Assembly (NCBI RefSeq): GCF_016808095.1
Contig: NC_068971.1
Coordinates: forward strand, 22,246,501 to 22,310,500
DNA length: 64,000 nt
Direction: 5' to 3'
From: Vigna angularis
Taxonomy: Eukaryota > Streptophyta > Magnoliopsida > Fabales > Fabaceae
Position 1 is the first letter of the stretch; each line of letters opens with the position of its first letter. Below are positions 34,977 to 45,138 of this stretch, piece after piece. Under the pieces are notes generated by a model, which did not search any database, was not told the origin of the DNA, and saw only the letters and a list, made by a program, of their open reading frames with translations. The translations under genes and the position numbers were made by a program.

Positions 34977-35456
34977 GCCATGTCAGAGAGTAGGAGGATC
35001 ACTTTCATGGAGACAACAGATGCCTCAACAGCCAATGCTGTTCTTTGAGGTATTTGATGTCTGGGGTATAGATTTTATGGGTCCTTTTCTTGTTTCTTTT
35101 GGTTTCTCCTACATTCTCCTGGTTGTGGATTATGTTTCAAAATGGATGGAAGCTAGAGCCACTAGGACTAACGATGCTCGGGTTGTTGTGGATTTTGTTA
35201 GGTCTCACCTCTTTTGCAGGTTTGGAGTGCCCAAAGTGATTGTTAGTGATCAAGGAACCCATTTTTGCAACAGATCCATACAAGCTTTGCTCTAGAAGTA
35301 TGGGGTGGTGCATAGACCTTCTACACCATACCACCCCCAAACCAATGGGCAAGCTAAGATCTTAAAAAGGGAGATTAAGAGGATTTTGGAGAAGATTGTC
35401 CAACCCAACATGAAAGACTGGAGTAATAGGTTGGACGATGCTTTTTGGGCACATAG
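34977..35456 (+). pseudogene. Athila integrase catalytic core
   Basis: Contains DVWGIDFMGPF (first catalytic Asp), VIVSDQGTHFCNRS (second Asp) and STPYHPQTNGQAKI. In the last, the usual catalytic Glu of NGQAE is replaced by Lys, and a stop (TAG at 35293) precedes it. The frame is cut at 35456 by the SIRE element after the WAH residues and continues at 43540. Confidence 0.85.
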
Positions 35457-36424
35457 TGTTACCAATAAGGAGTATTGGTACTTGAAGAAAATTGTTTTGA
35501 TGATTCTGCAAGAAGTTTTAGTTGAAGAAGATATTAGAATTATTTAAAAGTAATTTGTAGAAATTAAATATAGTAGGAAAGTCTTGTAAACTTTGTAAAA
35601 CTTGCATTTTTAACTGCCATAATCGATTATGGAATGGCAATAATCGATTATCACAAGTTATTCAGGAATAATCGATTATCACCTCATATAATCGATTATC
35701 ACATTTTTGAAAACCTGTAACGGACTTGAATAATCGATTATCACTTACAATAATCGATTATTCGTGGCGATTGAGACTTAACCTTAGATATTTAGAACAA
35801 CTAGCTATATATTGGGTTTATGTGAAGATCAATGTAACGTTGTTGAACAGAAGCTCTTGCAGAATACTGTTTGTCAGAGGAAGTTCTCAGAAGCTATAGT
35901 TCAAGTTCTCTTGCTTGGTCTCGTGAACAGGAGAGGCTCGCGTGTCGTGTGTCGATTGTCGGAGCAAGCTCTCTTCAAGTTAGCAAGGTGCTCTGCCTGG
36001 TCTCGTGAATAGGAGAAGCTCGCGTTTCGTTTGTCGATAGTCAGAGCAGTTCTCTTCGAGTTGGCAGAGTGTTCTTCCGGTTCGTTCGTCGAAGGAAGGT
36101 TTATTTATCTGCTTTATTAACTATTTGTTGTAATCTGTGAAACATCTTTTTAGTGGAATTGTTAATCACTTTTTATAGTGATTAACGACTGGACGTAGAT
36201 TCTGTTGAATCGAACCAGTATAAAAATTACTCGTGTGATTTTCTATTCCTTACACTCTTTATTTTTTACGCATATCAACTGTTCGATAAATTTTCTGAAA
36301 GAAAATTGATTTTCTAAAAATGGACCAATTTATTTTAAAAAGGTGACCGAACACGCTTTCCGCTCTCTGACTTTTAATTTCGCTGCGTTATACTCTTCGA
36401 AAAATACCCCCTCCGATACCAACA
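35457..36424 (+). mobile_element. 5' LTR of the SIRE-like element
   Basis: TGTTACC...CCAACA, 968 bp. Six perfect copies of ATAATCGATTAT start at 35619, 35640, 35668, 35688, 35730 and 35750. The last ends 44 bases before the TATA box at 35806. This fits a U3 enhancer array. Confidence 0.92.
35619..35813 (+). promoter_or_regulatory. Palindrome array plus TATA box of the SIRE LTR promoter
   Basis: Six ATAATCGATTAT palindromes (12 bases, perfectly self-complementary), most followed by CAC or by TCAC, lead to TATATATT at 35806-35813. The same arrangement is present in the 3' LTR (42733-42927; one copy there altered to ATAATCGATTAA) and in decayed form in the solo LTR at 50354-50610. The cognate factor is unknown. 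Repeated motifs upstream of the TATA box are common in active plant LTRs. Confidence 0.7.
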
Positions 36425-36426
36425 AT

Positions 36427-36442
36427 TGGTATCAGAGCTTGC
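36427..36442 (+). other. Primer-binding site, initiator-Met tRNA type
   Basis: TGGTATCAGAGCTTGC, two bases after the 5' LTR. Its first 12 bases are the standard complement of the plant initiator-Met tRNA 3' end used by most copia elements. Confidence 0.9.
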
Positions 36443-36469
36443 TTTGATAGTTTTTCAAAATTTGCGAAA

Positions 36470-37560
36470 ATGGCCGGTCACAACCAACACCTTGTATATG
36501 CCGAGGGTGCTTCTATTAACAGACCACCACTTTTTACTGGTGATAACTATGCGTTCTGAAAAGTCAGAATGGAAATTTTTATGGGGTCTGTTGACAGAGG
36601 CATCTGGGAGGCTGTACAAAATGGTCCTTACATTCCTAAGAACAGAGTTGAAGGTGTAGAAGTAGAAAAACCATTTTTTGAGTGGACTAATGAAGAAAAT
36701 AGACGAGCTCAGTTTGATATTAAAGCTCGTAATATTATTTCATCTACTGTTGTGCTTGATGAATTTTATAGGATTTCTGTGTGTAAGATAGCACAGGAAA
36801 TGTGGGAAGTTCTCAGAGTCACACATGAAGGAACAGAGGACGTGAAACGTGAAAGGAAGAACACTCTCATTCAGGAGTATGAGATGTTCAGAATGCAACC
36901 TAGAGAAATAATTTCTGATGTCCAAAAGCGTTTCACTCACACAGTGAACCACTTGACAGGGTTGGGTAAGACTTTTGATATTGATGAATTGAATGTAAAA
37001 ATTTTGAAATCATTGGACAGGTCGTGGCAACCAAAGGTGACTGCCATCTCTGAGTCTCAAAATCTCACTCAAATGTCAATGCCAATTTTATTTGGGAAAC
37101 TCCGTGAGCATGAGCTTGAGTTGAGAAGATTGACGACTAAAGAAGATCAAGGCAAAAGAAAGACACTAGCCTTCAAGTCCGAGATCTCCAAAGGAAAGAA
37201 CTCTAAAAGGATTGAAGATGATGATTCTGATGATGAGGAGAACATGAGCCTCATGATAAAGAAATTTGCCAAGTTTATGAAGGCAAAAGGAAAGGACAAA
37301 TTTCATAAAGAAAGGAGAGAAAATCAAGAATCTCCTTCAAGTGTTAAATGCTATGGATGTGGATGTTCAAGACACATGATCGGTGACAAGAAAAGATTCA
37401 TCTCTTTTGAGAAGAAAAAGCAAGGATTTGTTACTTATGGGGATAACAACAAAGGTAGAATTATGGGTACCGGAGACATTGGAGGAGGAAATACATTGAC
37501 TATAAGAGATGTGCTATATGCTGAAGGCCTCAAGCATAACCTCTTAAGCATAAGTCAATA
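36470..37560 (+). pseudogene. SIRE-like gag joined to a protease remnant
   Basis: The capsid gene starts at ATG 36470 and has a TGA at 36557 (codon 30), where a Trp is normal for copia gag. The frame then runs open for 330 codons from 36569. Gag words include RMEIFMGSVDRGIWEAV and RIEDDDSDDEENM. The zinc knuckle begins CYGCG but passes straight into CSRHMIGDKKRF, which belongs after the protease active site. An internal deletion has therefore removed the rest of the knuckle and the catalytic DSG. The frame ends in [10 protein letters not shown], the standard link to integrase. No working protease is left. Confidence 0.88.
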
Positions 37561-37833
37561 ATGCGACAAAGGTCTCAAGGTGATGAGGATTATTTGAGGG
37601 AAGCTCTTGAAGAGATGTATCTAAATGAGAACTATCCTCTAGAACTTCAAGAAAAACCTCAAGCTGTTGATTCTAAAAGCTATCAACAACCAAGAGGACT
37701 GTACTTGGACAACATCATTGGAGACATTTCAAAAGGAGTAACTACTAGACATAATCTTAATAATTTTTGTCTAACTGTAGCTTTTGTGTCTCAGATAGAA
37801 CCGAAGAATATAAAGGAAGCTCTTCAAGATGAT
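37561..37833 (+). pseudogene. SIRE-like pol remnant between protease and RT
   Basis: Starting with CDKG-type residues in a shifted frame, it soon becomes the pre-RT region ([31 protein letters not shown]). The whole integrase, normally over 400 codons, is missing between. The frame is cut at 37833 by the solo LTR and resumes at 39179. Confidence 0.8.
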
Positions 37834-39173
37834 TGATAGGTGTAAATTTTACTTGTTTTTGTTCCTTAAATTGTTGTGCTTTTGAATAAGTTTAAGTGTT
37901 AATTCTCATGAAAAGTATATGATTGTTGATTTAAATATAGTTTTGATTGTTTAAGTGTGTTTTGATGCTTTTGTTTGCCTACTTCGGAGTAGAATAAGGA
38001 TTGGATACTATCACAGACTTGGAGAGTGTCATTGGCCGAAGCCAGAAGGATTAAATAGCTTGAACGAACGCTCGCCCAGCGAACGGACGTTCGTCGCCCA
38101 GCGAGAACGCTCGCCCAGCGAACGGACGTTCGTCGCCCAACGAGAATGCTCGCCCAGCGAACATATGTTCGTCGCCTAGCGAGGACGCTCGTCCAGCGAA
38201 GACATCCAGCTAGGACGCTCGCCCAGCGAGAGGCGGACGTTCACCCCGCGAGGACGCTCGTCCAGCGAGCGATGGACGCTCGCCCAGCGAACGAACGCCC
38301 ATGACTCAACAGTTGACGCTCGCCCAGCGAGCTAGGACGCTCGCCCAGCGAACGTACGTTCGTCGCCCAGCAAAAAATCACTTACAGCCCTTCTCTTTAA
38401 AAACGCGATCCAGAGGCAGAAATGAAGAAGTCAAGAGTGGAGGAGACCAGAGGATACTGCAGAGCTCGTATCTATGTGCTTCCATGGTGGAAAACCACCA
38501 ATTTCCACCGTCCAATCCATGCTTTATCGCTTCTATGATGTATATGTGTAGCTAGAACTCCATTTCACTGGGGTTGAGAGTAAATTTCTGAACTTCTATG
38601 TAATTTCTCTATTAATGCATGAACTTGTTTGAATTATGTGTTCTATCCTTATTACTCATGCCTATGATGGGAATCTGAGCTATTTGAATGGTTAAATCAT
38701 TGGGAAATGTATGAGACCGCGGACCTAGGATAGAACTGCTAAAGGATTTCGAGTCCTAGACATAGGAGGGAATTTTTAGTCATTTGTGACATTGTGTTTA
38801 AGGCAAATCTGATAATTGAATTAGCTAAGGGATTAGTAATTTAGTTTGAGTGATTATGAACTGTCATCTGAGGGATTAGGGACTGCATGCGCCTAGAATG
38901 TCGATGCTTAATTTTGAGGAATTGTGTTAGTAGAAGATTACCGGAGTGATGAACTTGAATTTCAACCCCAGTGAACTTTAATTCATCTGTTTTTACCACT
39001 TTAATTTCATCTGTATGCAAATCTAATTTGTGTTACAAAATTACGTTTAATAATCGCTAAATTAGTAAACTTTAACAATCAGTGAATCTAAACAAATCTC
39101 TTGAGAAAACGATACTTGGATTTACCATTTTATATTACTTGAACGATCCGGTACGCTTGCCGAGGTCTCAACA
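37834..39173 (+). mobile_element. Solo LTR, 1340 bp, inside the SIRE-like pol
   Basis: The ends are TGATAGG and TCTCAACA, with the perfect 5-bp TSD ATGAT (37829-37833 and 39174-39178). The 3' part shares CGATACTTGG..TTACCATTTTATATTACTTG with the Athila LTR at 30876, so it is gypsy-derived and in plus orientation. It carries a GC-rich array (38053-38368) and a TTTAAA-type box just after it. Host RT codons are colinear across the insertion. Confidence 0.92.
38053..38403 (+). promoter_or_regulatory. GCTCGCCCAGCGA minisatellite and TATA-like box in solo LTR
   Basis: More than ten copies of GCTCGCCCAGCGA (stem TCGC/GCGA around CCA) alternate with CGAACGGACGTTCG-type words. A TTTAAAAA box follows at about 38396-38403. 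GC content is far above the rest of the LTR. The promoter role is inferred from position. Confidence 0.6.
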
Positions 39174-39178
39174 ATGAT

Positions 39179-40669
39179 AAGTGGTGCGTTGCTATGCAAG
39201 AAGAGCTAAACCAATTTGAAAGGAATGAAGTCTGGGAACTTATTCCAAAGCAAGATAATTATCAAGTCATAAGAACCAAATGGGTATTCAGGAACAAGCT
39301 TGATGAGGATGGAAACATCACAAAGAACAAAGCAAGGCTAGTTGCAAAGGGCTACTGTCAAGAGGAAGGTATACACTATGATGAAACATATGCACCAGTG
39401 GCCAGGTTAGAAGCAATTAGATTGTTGCTTGCATATGCATCTTTGATGAAATTTAAATTGTATCAAATGGATGTGAAAAATGTGTTTTTAAATGGTTTCA
39501 TAAAAGAAGAGGTATATGTTAGTCAACCTCCTGGTTTTGAGGATTTCAAATTTCCTGATCATGTTTATAAGTTGAAAAAGGCCTTGTATGGTCTCAAACA
39601 GGCACCTAGGTCTTGGTATGAAAGACTTAGTACCTTCTTACTTGATAATGATTTTTCTAGAGGTAAGGTTGATTCAACCTTATTTATAAAGAAAGTAGGA
39701 AAACACATCTTGATTGTACAAGTTTATGTAGATGATATTATCTTTGGGTCAACTAATGACTCCTTATGTGAAGAATTTGCAAAAATAATGCAATGTGAGT
39801 TTGAGATGTTTATGATGGGTGAGCTGAATTTCTTTTTAGGACTACAGATAAAACAGATGAATGGAGGTACTCTTATTTCCCAAACAAAATATTGTAGAGA
39901 AATTCTTAAGAAATTTGGTATGGATACGTGCAAAGAAGCTAGTACACCTATGGGTACTTCATGCTATTTAGATAAGGATGAATCTGGAAAAGGAGTAAAA
40001 GAAACTATGTTTAGAGGCATGATATGATCTTTACTGTACTTAACTGCTAGTAGACTAGATATTATGCAAAGTGTATGTGTGTGTGCTAGGTACCAAGAAA
40101 ATCCTAAAGAATCTCATTTGACTGTTGTCAAGAGAATCTTAAAATACCTTAAGGGAACCACTTCTTTTGGACTTTGGTATCCATCTGATGCTTCACTTAG
40201 CTTAATAGGTTATTCTGATGCAGACTGTGGTGGTTGTAAAATTGATAGGAAAAGTACTAGTGGTACTTGTCATTTTCTGGGTTGTTCTTTGGTATCCTGG
40301 AATTCAAAGAAACAAGCATGTGTAGCCTTGTCTACCACTGAAGCTGAATATATTGCTACTGGAAATTGTTGTGCCCAAATTTTGTGGATGAAACAACAAC
40401 TGGAAGACTTTGATATCTTCCTTGATAATATTCCTTTAAAATGTGATAATACTAGTGCTATAAATTTAACTAAGAATCCCATAATGCACTCAAGGACTAA
40501 GCACATTGAGATTAGACATCATTTCTTGAGAGACCATATTCAAAAGGGGGATTGTCAAATTGAATATGTTGATACCTTACATCAATTAACTGATATTTTC
40601 ACCAAGGCGCTACCTAAGGATAGATTTTTTGAGCTTAGAAGAGAGTTAGGAGTATTAGAGATGTCTTAG
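39179..40669 (+). pseudogene. SIRE-like reverse transcriptase and RNase H
   Basis: The first frame (39194-40027) has RT words [23 protein letters not shown]-equivalent [12 protein letters not shown] and the active site [10 protein letters not shown]. RNase H follows (40064-40669) with YSDADCGG, STSGTCHFLG and STTEAEYIA. Both parts are in one frame, broken only by a TGA at 40025, where glycine is usual. Everything else looks intact, so this is a lightly damaged polymerase. RNase H ends with KALPKDRFFELRRELGV and a stop at 40667. Confidence 0.9.
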
Positions 40670-40716
40670 GATCAACACTTATAAAAAATTTCACATTTTC
40701 GTAAAATTTAAACTTC

Positions 40717-40932
40717 ATAATCGATTATCACAAGGCAATAATCGATTATTCAAACTTAAAACTCAAATATGGGAACTTTTGAACGGATAATCGATTATCA
40801 TCAGCCATAATCGATTATCACGCTGATAGTTTCAAAAATAAAGCTGTTGGAGCATCCCATAACAGCTATAAATGGTCATAAATGGCTAGTTTTTTCCATT
40901 CTTCTTATAAATAGCCTCCTATAATCGATTAT
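40717..40932 (+). promoter_or_regulatory. Internal promoter candidate upstream of the extra ORF
   Basis: Perfect ATAATCGATTAT palindromes start at 40717, 40738, 40787, 40807 and 40921, the same motif as in the LTR. TATAAAT occurs at 40867-40873, 48 bases after the fourth palindrome (44 in the LTR), and TATAAATA at 40906-40913. The next ORF starts at 41037, 104-124 bases after the last TATA box, a sensible leader. The segment is not simply colinear with the LTR, but uses the same building block. Confidence 0.6.
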
Positions 40933-41036
40933 TAGACACTTCTTTGCACCCAGAAACTACTGAAATCAAATCTTGAGCTCAAACGCTCTCCATTTTTATT
41001 CACTTTCTCAAAATCTCACTGCCTCAAACTTTCTCC

Positions 41037-42215
41037 ATGGCGGATTCAAGAAGACATCGACGCAGAGCTGCTGGAGCATCCTCTTCCTCTCAACCACGTC
41101 CTGCAACCATTGATGGGTGGATTTCAGATCAAGGAAAACATGCGAACTATGTTAATTCTTGGCAAGAAAGAAGAATCATGGCAGTAAAGTTTATTCGCCT
41201 TGATTTTTTCCGTTTCTATGGATTTCAATTTCCAGATCTTTTTGCTGTTCAAGGACTCACGAATCTGGTGGAGCAAAAAGGTTGCATTTATCCTGATCTC
41301 ATAAGAGTTTTCTACTTCAACTTGAGATATCGAGATGGGATTATATCCACTAAAGTAAAGGGTGTCCGCATAATTTTAGATGATGATGTGTGGACCAACG
41401 TTGCTCAACTTATCATCTGGGATGTTGCTGTAAAAGTTCATCTAGGACTTCAAGATTTCAATAGGTTGATGACTTTCCAATCCTTCTTGCGTCACCCTGA
41501 ACAACAGACTAATCGAAGGCAATTGCTTGTTGGAGGTTTCAAGGTTGAAGAAAGGATGATTCACTACTTGATTGTCTGGATACTATGTCCTAGAGCAACC
41601 AATCATGCTCAATGCTCTGAGCAGGATCTACTTCTTCTATATGGGATCCTAAATCACATACACATCGATTGGCATGCTCTCATTGTTGACACAATGGTAA
41701 AAGCTAAGAAATCCCATTCTTATCAATTTCCCTATGCTCTTCTTATTTCTAGGATTTTGGAGTACAAAGGTGTAAATGTTGAAGGAGAACTTGTCCAAGC
41801 CATTCAAGCTGTTGGCTCGGAAATTGGAGATACTACCTTTCGTCAGATGGGATTCATTACTAGAGGACGAGTTCTCATTCACAAAGATGATGACCATCTT
41901 GATGAAGATGAAGATGATGACATCGATACTCATATGGCAAAACCAGTTAGTGTTGCTGCTCCTTTTGACGCTGGTCCATCTACCATGCCCTCATCCTCCT
42001 CACTCTCCATGGAAGAACATTTTGCTAGATTATCTAAGCAATTAGAGGATATGAGTCTAGCACAAAGAACACATTTTGAGGAGATTTATGAGTGGCAACA
42101 ATCTATTGATGAGTACATGGTTGATCAATTTCTTGATCTTGATGTTCGCCTATCTAACATCGAGAATCATCTCAACCTTCAACCTCTAGAAAGATCTCCT
42201 AGTCCTGAGTTTTAG
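41037..42215 (+). CDS. Extra ORF of the SIRE-like element, plant transposon protein-like
   Basis: Intact 392-codon ORF between RNase H and the 3' LTR. The N-terminus is basic and Ser-rich (RRHRRRAAGASSSSQ). The middle (about residues 40-200) resembles the legume 'putative plant transposon protein' family, with DLIRVFYFNLRY and VKGVRIILDDDVW. An acidic stretch (DEDEDDDID, about 290-300) and a coiled-coil-like C-terminus (about 325-380) follow. SIRE elements are known for an additional ORF here, sometimes called env-like. I see no signal peptide or transmembrane segment, so an envelope role is not supported. It is the only fully open gene of this element, and it follows the array at 40717-40932. 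Confidence 0.8.
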   Translation: MADSRRHRRRAAGASSSSQPRPATIDGWISDQGKHANYVNSWQERRIMAVKFIRLDFFRFYGFQFPDLFAVQGLTNLVEQKGCIYPDLIRVFYFNLRYRDGIISTKVKGVRIILDDDVWTNVAQLIIWDVAVKVHLGLQDFNRLMTFQSFLRHPEQQTNRRQLLVGGFKVEERMIHYLIVWILCPRATNHAQCSEQDLLLLYGILNHIHIDWHALIVDTMVKAKKSHSYQFPYALLISRILEYKGVNVEGELVQAIQAVGSEIGDTTFRQMGFITRGRVLIHKDDDHLDEDEDDDIDTHMAKPVSVAAPFDAGPSTMPSSSSLSMEEHFARLSKQLEDMSLAQRTHFEEIYEWQQSIDEYMVDQFLDLDVRLSNIENHLNLQPLERSPSPEF

Positions 42216-42555
42216 ATATAGGTTCTATGTTAGCATGTTTTGTTGTTTGCTTGCTATTACATCTAAGTTATAATTCTATCTTTTATGTTTCTTCTTATAA
42301 TGTAATCCTTATTTTCATAAATAAAATGATCTCTTGATTATATGCATACTTTGTTTAATTGAGGGGGAGATCGTATTTAGGGGGAGTCTTTTACATCCAA
42401 TCTTTTTGCTTATGATCAAAAAGGGGGAGAAGAATAATATAAGGGGACAAGTATACATTAATATAGGTATTGCTAACTCTATTGTTGTATGTCAGCTTGT
42501 ATGTTTTGCAGGTTAGCCAAAATTGCTTTTAAAATTGAATTTTTTGATCATCATC

Positions 42556-42569
42556 AAAAAGGGGGAGAT
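42556..42569 (+). other. Polypurine tract of the SIRE-like element
   Basis: AAAAAGGGGGAGA directly before the 3' LTR primes plus-strand DNA synthesis. Similar AAAAAGGGGGAGA words occur upstream (about 42418-42430), as is typical of SIRE elements. Confidence 0.85.
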
Positions 42570-43539
42570 TGTTACCAACAAGGAGTATTGGTACTTGAAG
42601 AAAATTGTTTTGATGATGCTGCAAGAAGTTTTAGTTGAAGAAGATATTAGAATTATTTAAAAGCAATTTGTAGAAATTAAATATAGTAGGAAAGTCTTGT
42701 AAACTTTGTAAAACTTGCATTTTTAACTGCCATAATCGATTATGGAATGGCAATAATCGATTATCACAAGTTATTCAGGAATAATCGATTAACACCTCAT
42801 ATAATCGATTATCACATTTTTGAAAACCTGTAACGGACTTGAATAATCGATTATCACTTACAATAATCGATTATTCGTGGCAGTTGAGACTTAACCTTAG
42901 ATATTTAGAACAACTAGCTATATATTGGGTTTATGTGAAGATCAATGTAATGTTGTTGAACAAAAGCTCTTGCAGAATACTGTTTGTCAGAGGAAGTTCT
43001 CAGAAGCTATAGTTCAAGTTCCCTTGCTTGGTCTCGTGAACAGGAGAGGCTCGCGTGTCGTGTGTCGATTGTCGGAGCAAGCTCTCTTCGAGTTAGCAAG
43101 GTGCTCTGCCTGGTCTCGTGAATAGGAGAAGCTCGTGTTTCGTTTGTCGATAGTCAGAGCGGTTCTCTTCGAGTTGGCAGAGTGTTCTTCTTCCGGTTCG
43201 TTCGTCAAAGGAAGGTTATTTATCTGCTTTATTAACTATTTGTTGTAATCTGTGAAACATCTTTTTAGTGGAATTGTTAATCACTTTTTATAGTGATTAA
43301 CAACTGGACGTAGATTCTGTTGAATCGAACCAGTATAAAAATTACTCGTGTGATTTTCTATTCCCTACACTCTTTATTTTTTACGCATATCAACTGTTCG
43401 ATAAATTTTCTAAAAGAAAATTGATTTTCTTAAAACGGACCAATTTATTTTAAAAAGGTGACCGAACACGCTTTCCGCTCTCTGACTTTTAATTTCGCTG
43501 CGTTATACTCTTCGAAAAATACCCCCTCCGATACCAACA
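42570..43539 (+). mobile_element. 3' LTR of the SIRE-like element
   Basis: 970 bp, TGTTACC...CCAACA. About 98% identical by eye to the 5' LTR, with a 3-base insertion near 43190. The fourth-domain palindrome near 42780 is altered. It is followed by the TSD CATAG and then by Athila integrase sequence. Confidence 0.92.
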
Positions 43540-43935
43540 CATAGGACTTCCTACAAAGCATCTATAGGGATGTCTCCTTATCAGGTTGTCTTTGGAAAGG
43601 CATGTCACTTACTAGTGGAGATTGAGCATCAGGCATACTAGGTTGTGAAGTCTTGCAACTTCTCCATGGATCAAGCTGGAGAGGAAAGAAAGTTGCAACT
43701 GAATGAACTTCATGAGATTCGATTGGAGGCCTATAAGAACTTGAAGTTCTAAAAGGGAAGGACAAAGAAGTTCCATGATAGTTCAATTGATAGAAAGGAC
43801 TTCGAGGTTGGCCAACAAGTTTTATTGTATAACTCTAGACTCGGACTCATGGGGTTAAGTTAAGATCAAAGTGGATTCGACCTTTTGTTGTGACTAACGT
43901 TTATCCTTATGGTTCAGATGAGATTCAAAGTCCAT
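43540..43935 (+). pseudogene. Athila integrase, C-terminal part before the next insertion
   Basis: Continues the frame cut at 35456. Words include SIGMSPYQVVFGKACHL, NFSMDQAGEERKLQLNELHE and VGQQVLLYNSRLGLMG. Stops occur at several positions. Interrupted again at 43935 and resumed at 49381. Confidence 0.8.
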
Positions 43936-45138
43936 TGTTAAACTCTTTGGCAAGTGCACCAAATCGTTCAAGTAATAAACCATGGTAAGACCAGGTATCG
44001 TTTTCCCAAGAGACTCGTAATACTAGAAAATTGTGCGATTAACAACTCCTCTAGACTCAAGAACAACTCATCATTTAAGAATATGTGCAAAAAGATAAAT
44101 TCACAAGTAATTACAAGGTTGGACTTTGGTATTGAAGGCACTTGGAAATGGAAAAGACTAGAAATGGTATGAAATGACATTGTTAAGGTTAGTTTTCACC
44201 AATGCACTCTTGTGTATAACCAATTTCATCTCCTCTCTATCAATTTACTAAAGTCAATCCACTAAAACACTCTAGCCCTAATCCCTTAGGTGAAAGAGCC
44301 TAGGTTTTCCTTATCAAACTCCAATCCCTTGGACAATCTAACAAGCAAACCCGCATTAAGAACTAGGATCTAAGACAACATGTGAATCATATCCCATCCC
44401 TGGCTCAATGACCCACAAGGACTCTTGTTTCAGTTCAAGATTTCATATCCCATCCCTGGCTCAATGAAACCCTAAAATCAAGTCATGAACGTCCCCATTA
44501 CATGCAAGCTTTAAGATCGGAAACAAGAATACTAGTAATAGATAGAAAAGGCATTTATAAATACGAAACAATCATTCATTACACAAGAGTTCATAGGCTA
44601 CATCTAACCCTAACAAGATGAATCTGGTTCTCCATTTCCATGGAGAACCCTAAAGCTTACAAACATGGAAGATGGAAGAAGAAGGAGACCCAAAGGAAGA
44701 GGAGGAGATGTTTCCACAAGCTCCTCGCGCCCTCCATGAGCTCCAGACGTGAAATCGCACCTCCAAAGAACCAAAGACCATTTTTCTTTCTGCCTCGTGA
44801 GTATATATACTGCCCGAATTCTCGCTTAAGCTAAATTATTCTCGCTTAAGCGAGAATTCTTCTTGGAGAAGATAGTCATTCTCGCTTAAGCGAAAATGAC
44901 TGTTAAATCAATGACTTCCTGGATCATCGAGGCTCTTCAATGTAATGGAGGATCTTCCTAACATCAAATTAGATCAAAGAAAACAAGGGATTAGAGTATT
45001 ATTTACGTAATGTAGCCCAAAATATAGATAAATACTAAAACTAAATAAAAGAGAGGATTTAAGCAAGTAATAAGCTAAAGAAGAGTTGATTTTGCTACTA
45101 AAATGATGCTTAGATAATGGTAAGAATTAGCATTATCA
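43936..45138 (-). mobile_element. 3' LTR of the non-autonomous gypsy element
   Basis: 1203 bp, TGTTAAACT...GCATTATCA on the plus strand. On the minus strand the TATA-type GTATATATAC (44801-44810) follows three copies of a CTCGCTTAAG motif. One of these is the 20-base perfect palindrome ATTCTCGCTTAAGCGAGAAT (44838-44857). Small frames inside are duplicated exactly in the other LTR and are not genes. Confidence 0.92.
44801..44900 (-). promoter_or_regulatory. Palindrome cluster and TATA box in the LTR
   Basis: Minus-strand promoter module: palindromic TCGCTTAAGCGA cores at 44842-44853 and about 44882-44893, a half-type copy at 44821-44834, then TATA at 44801-44810. The same module is in the 5' LTR, with its TATA at 49037-49046. 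Confidence 0.6.

Larger units (their letters stand above)
35457..43539 (+). mobile_element. Ty1/copia element, SIRE (Maximus)-like, 8083 bp, defective
   Basis: Two LTRs (35457-36424 and 42570-43539) bound it, with the perfect 5-bp TSD CATAG (35452-35456 and 43540-43544). An initiator-Met primer site follows the 5' LTR, and a polypurine tract precedes the 3' LTR. Order: gag, a protease scrap, RT/RNase H, an extra ORF. The integrase is gone, as expected of an internally deleted, non-autonomous copy. By eye the LTRs differ at about 20 positions (near 98% identity), so it is older than the gypsy elements at 43936 and 52549. The extra 3' ORF is the hallmark that suggests SIRE. A solo LTR (37834-39173) lies within. 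Confidence 0.92.

Noticed and set aside
41037..42215. Envelope protein for the extra SIRE ORF
   Set aside because: No signal peptide, transmembrane helix or fusion-like segment is visible. The basic start and coiled-coil end fit a soluble protein better.
44640..44834. 64-codon frame, also at 48876-49070
   Set aside because: Lies inside both LTRs of the non-autonomous element as leader-like sequence; no gag or other domain.
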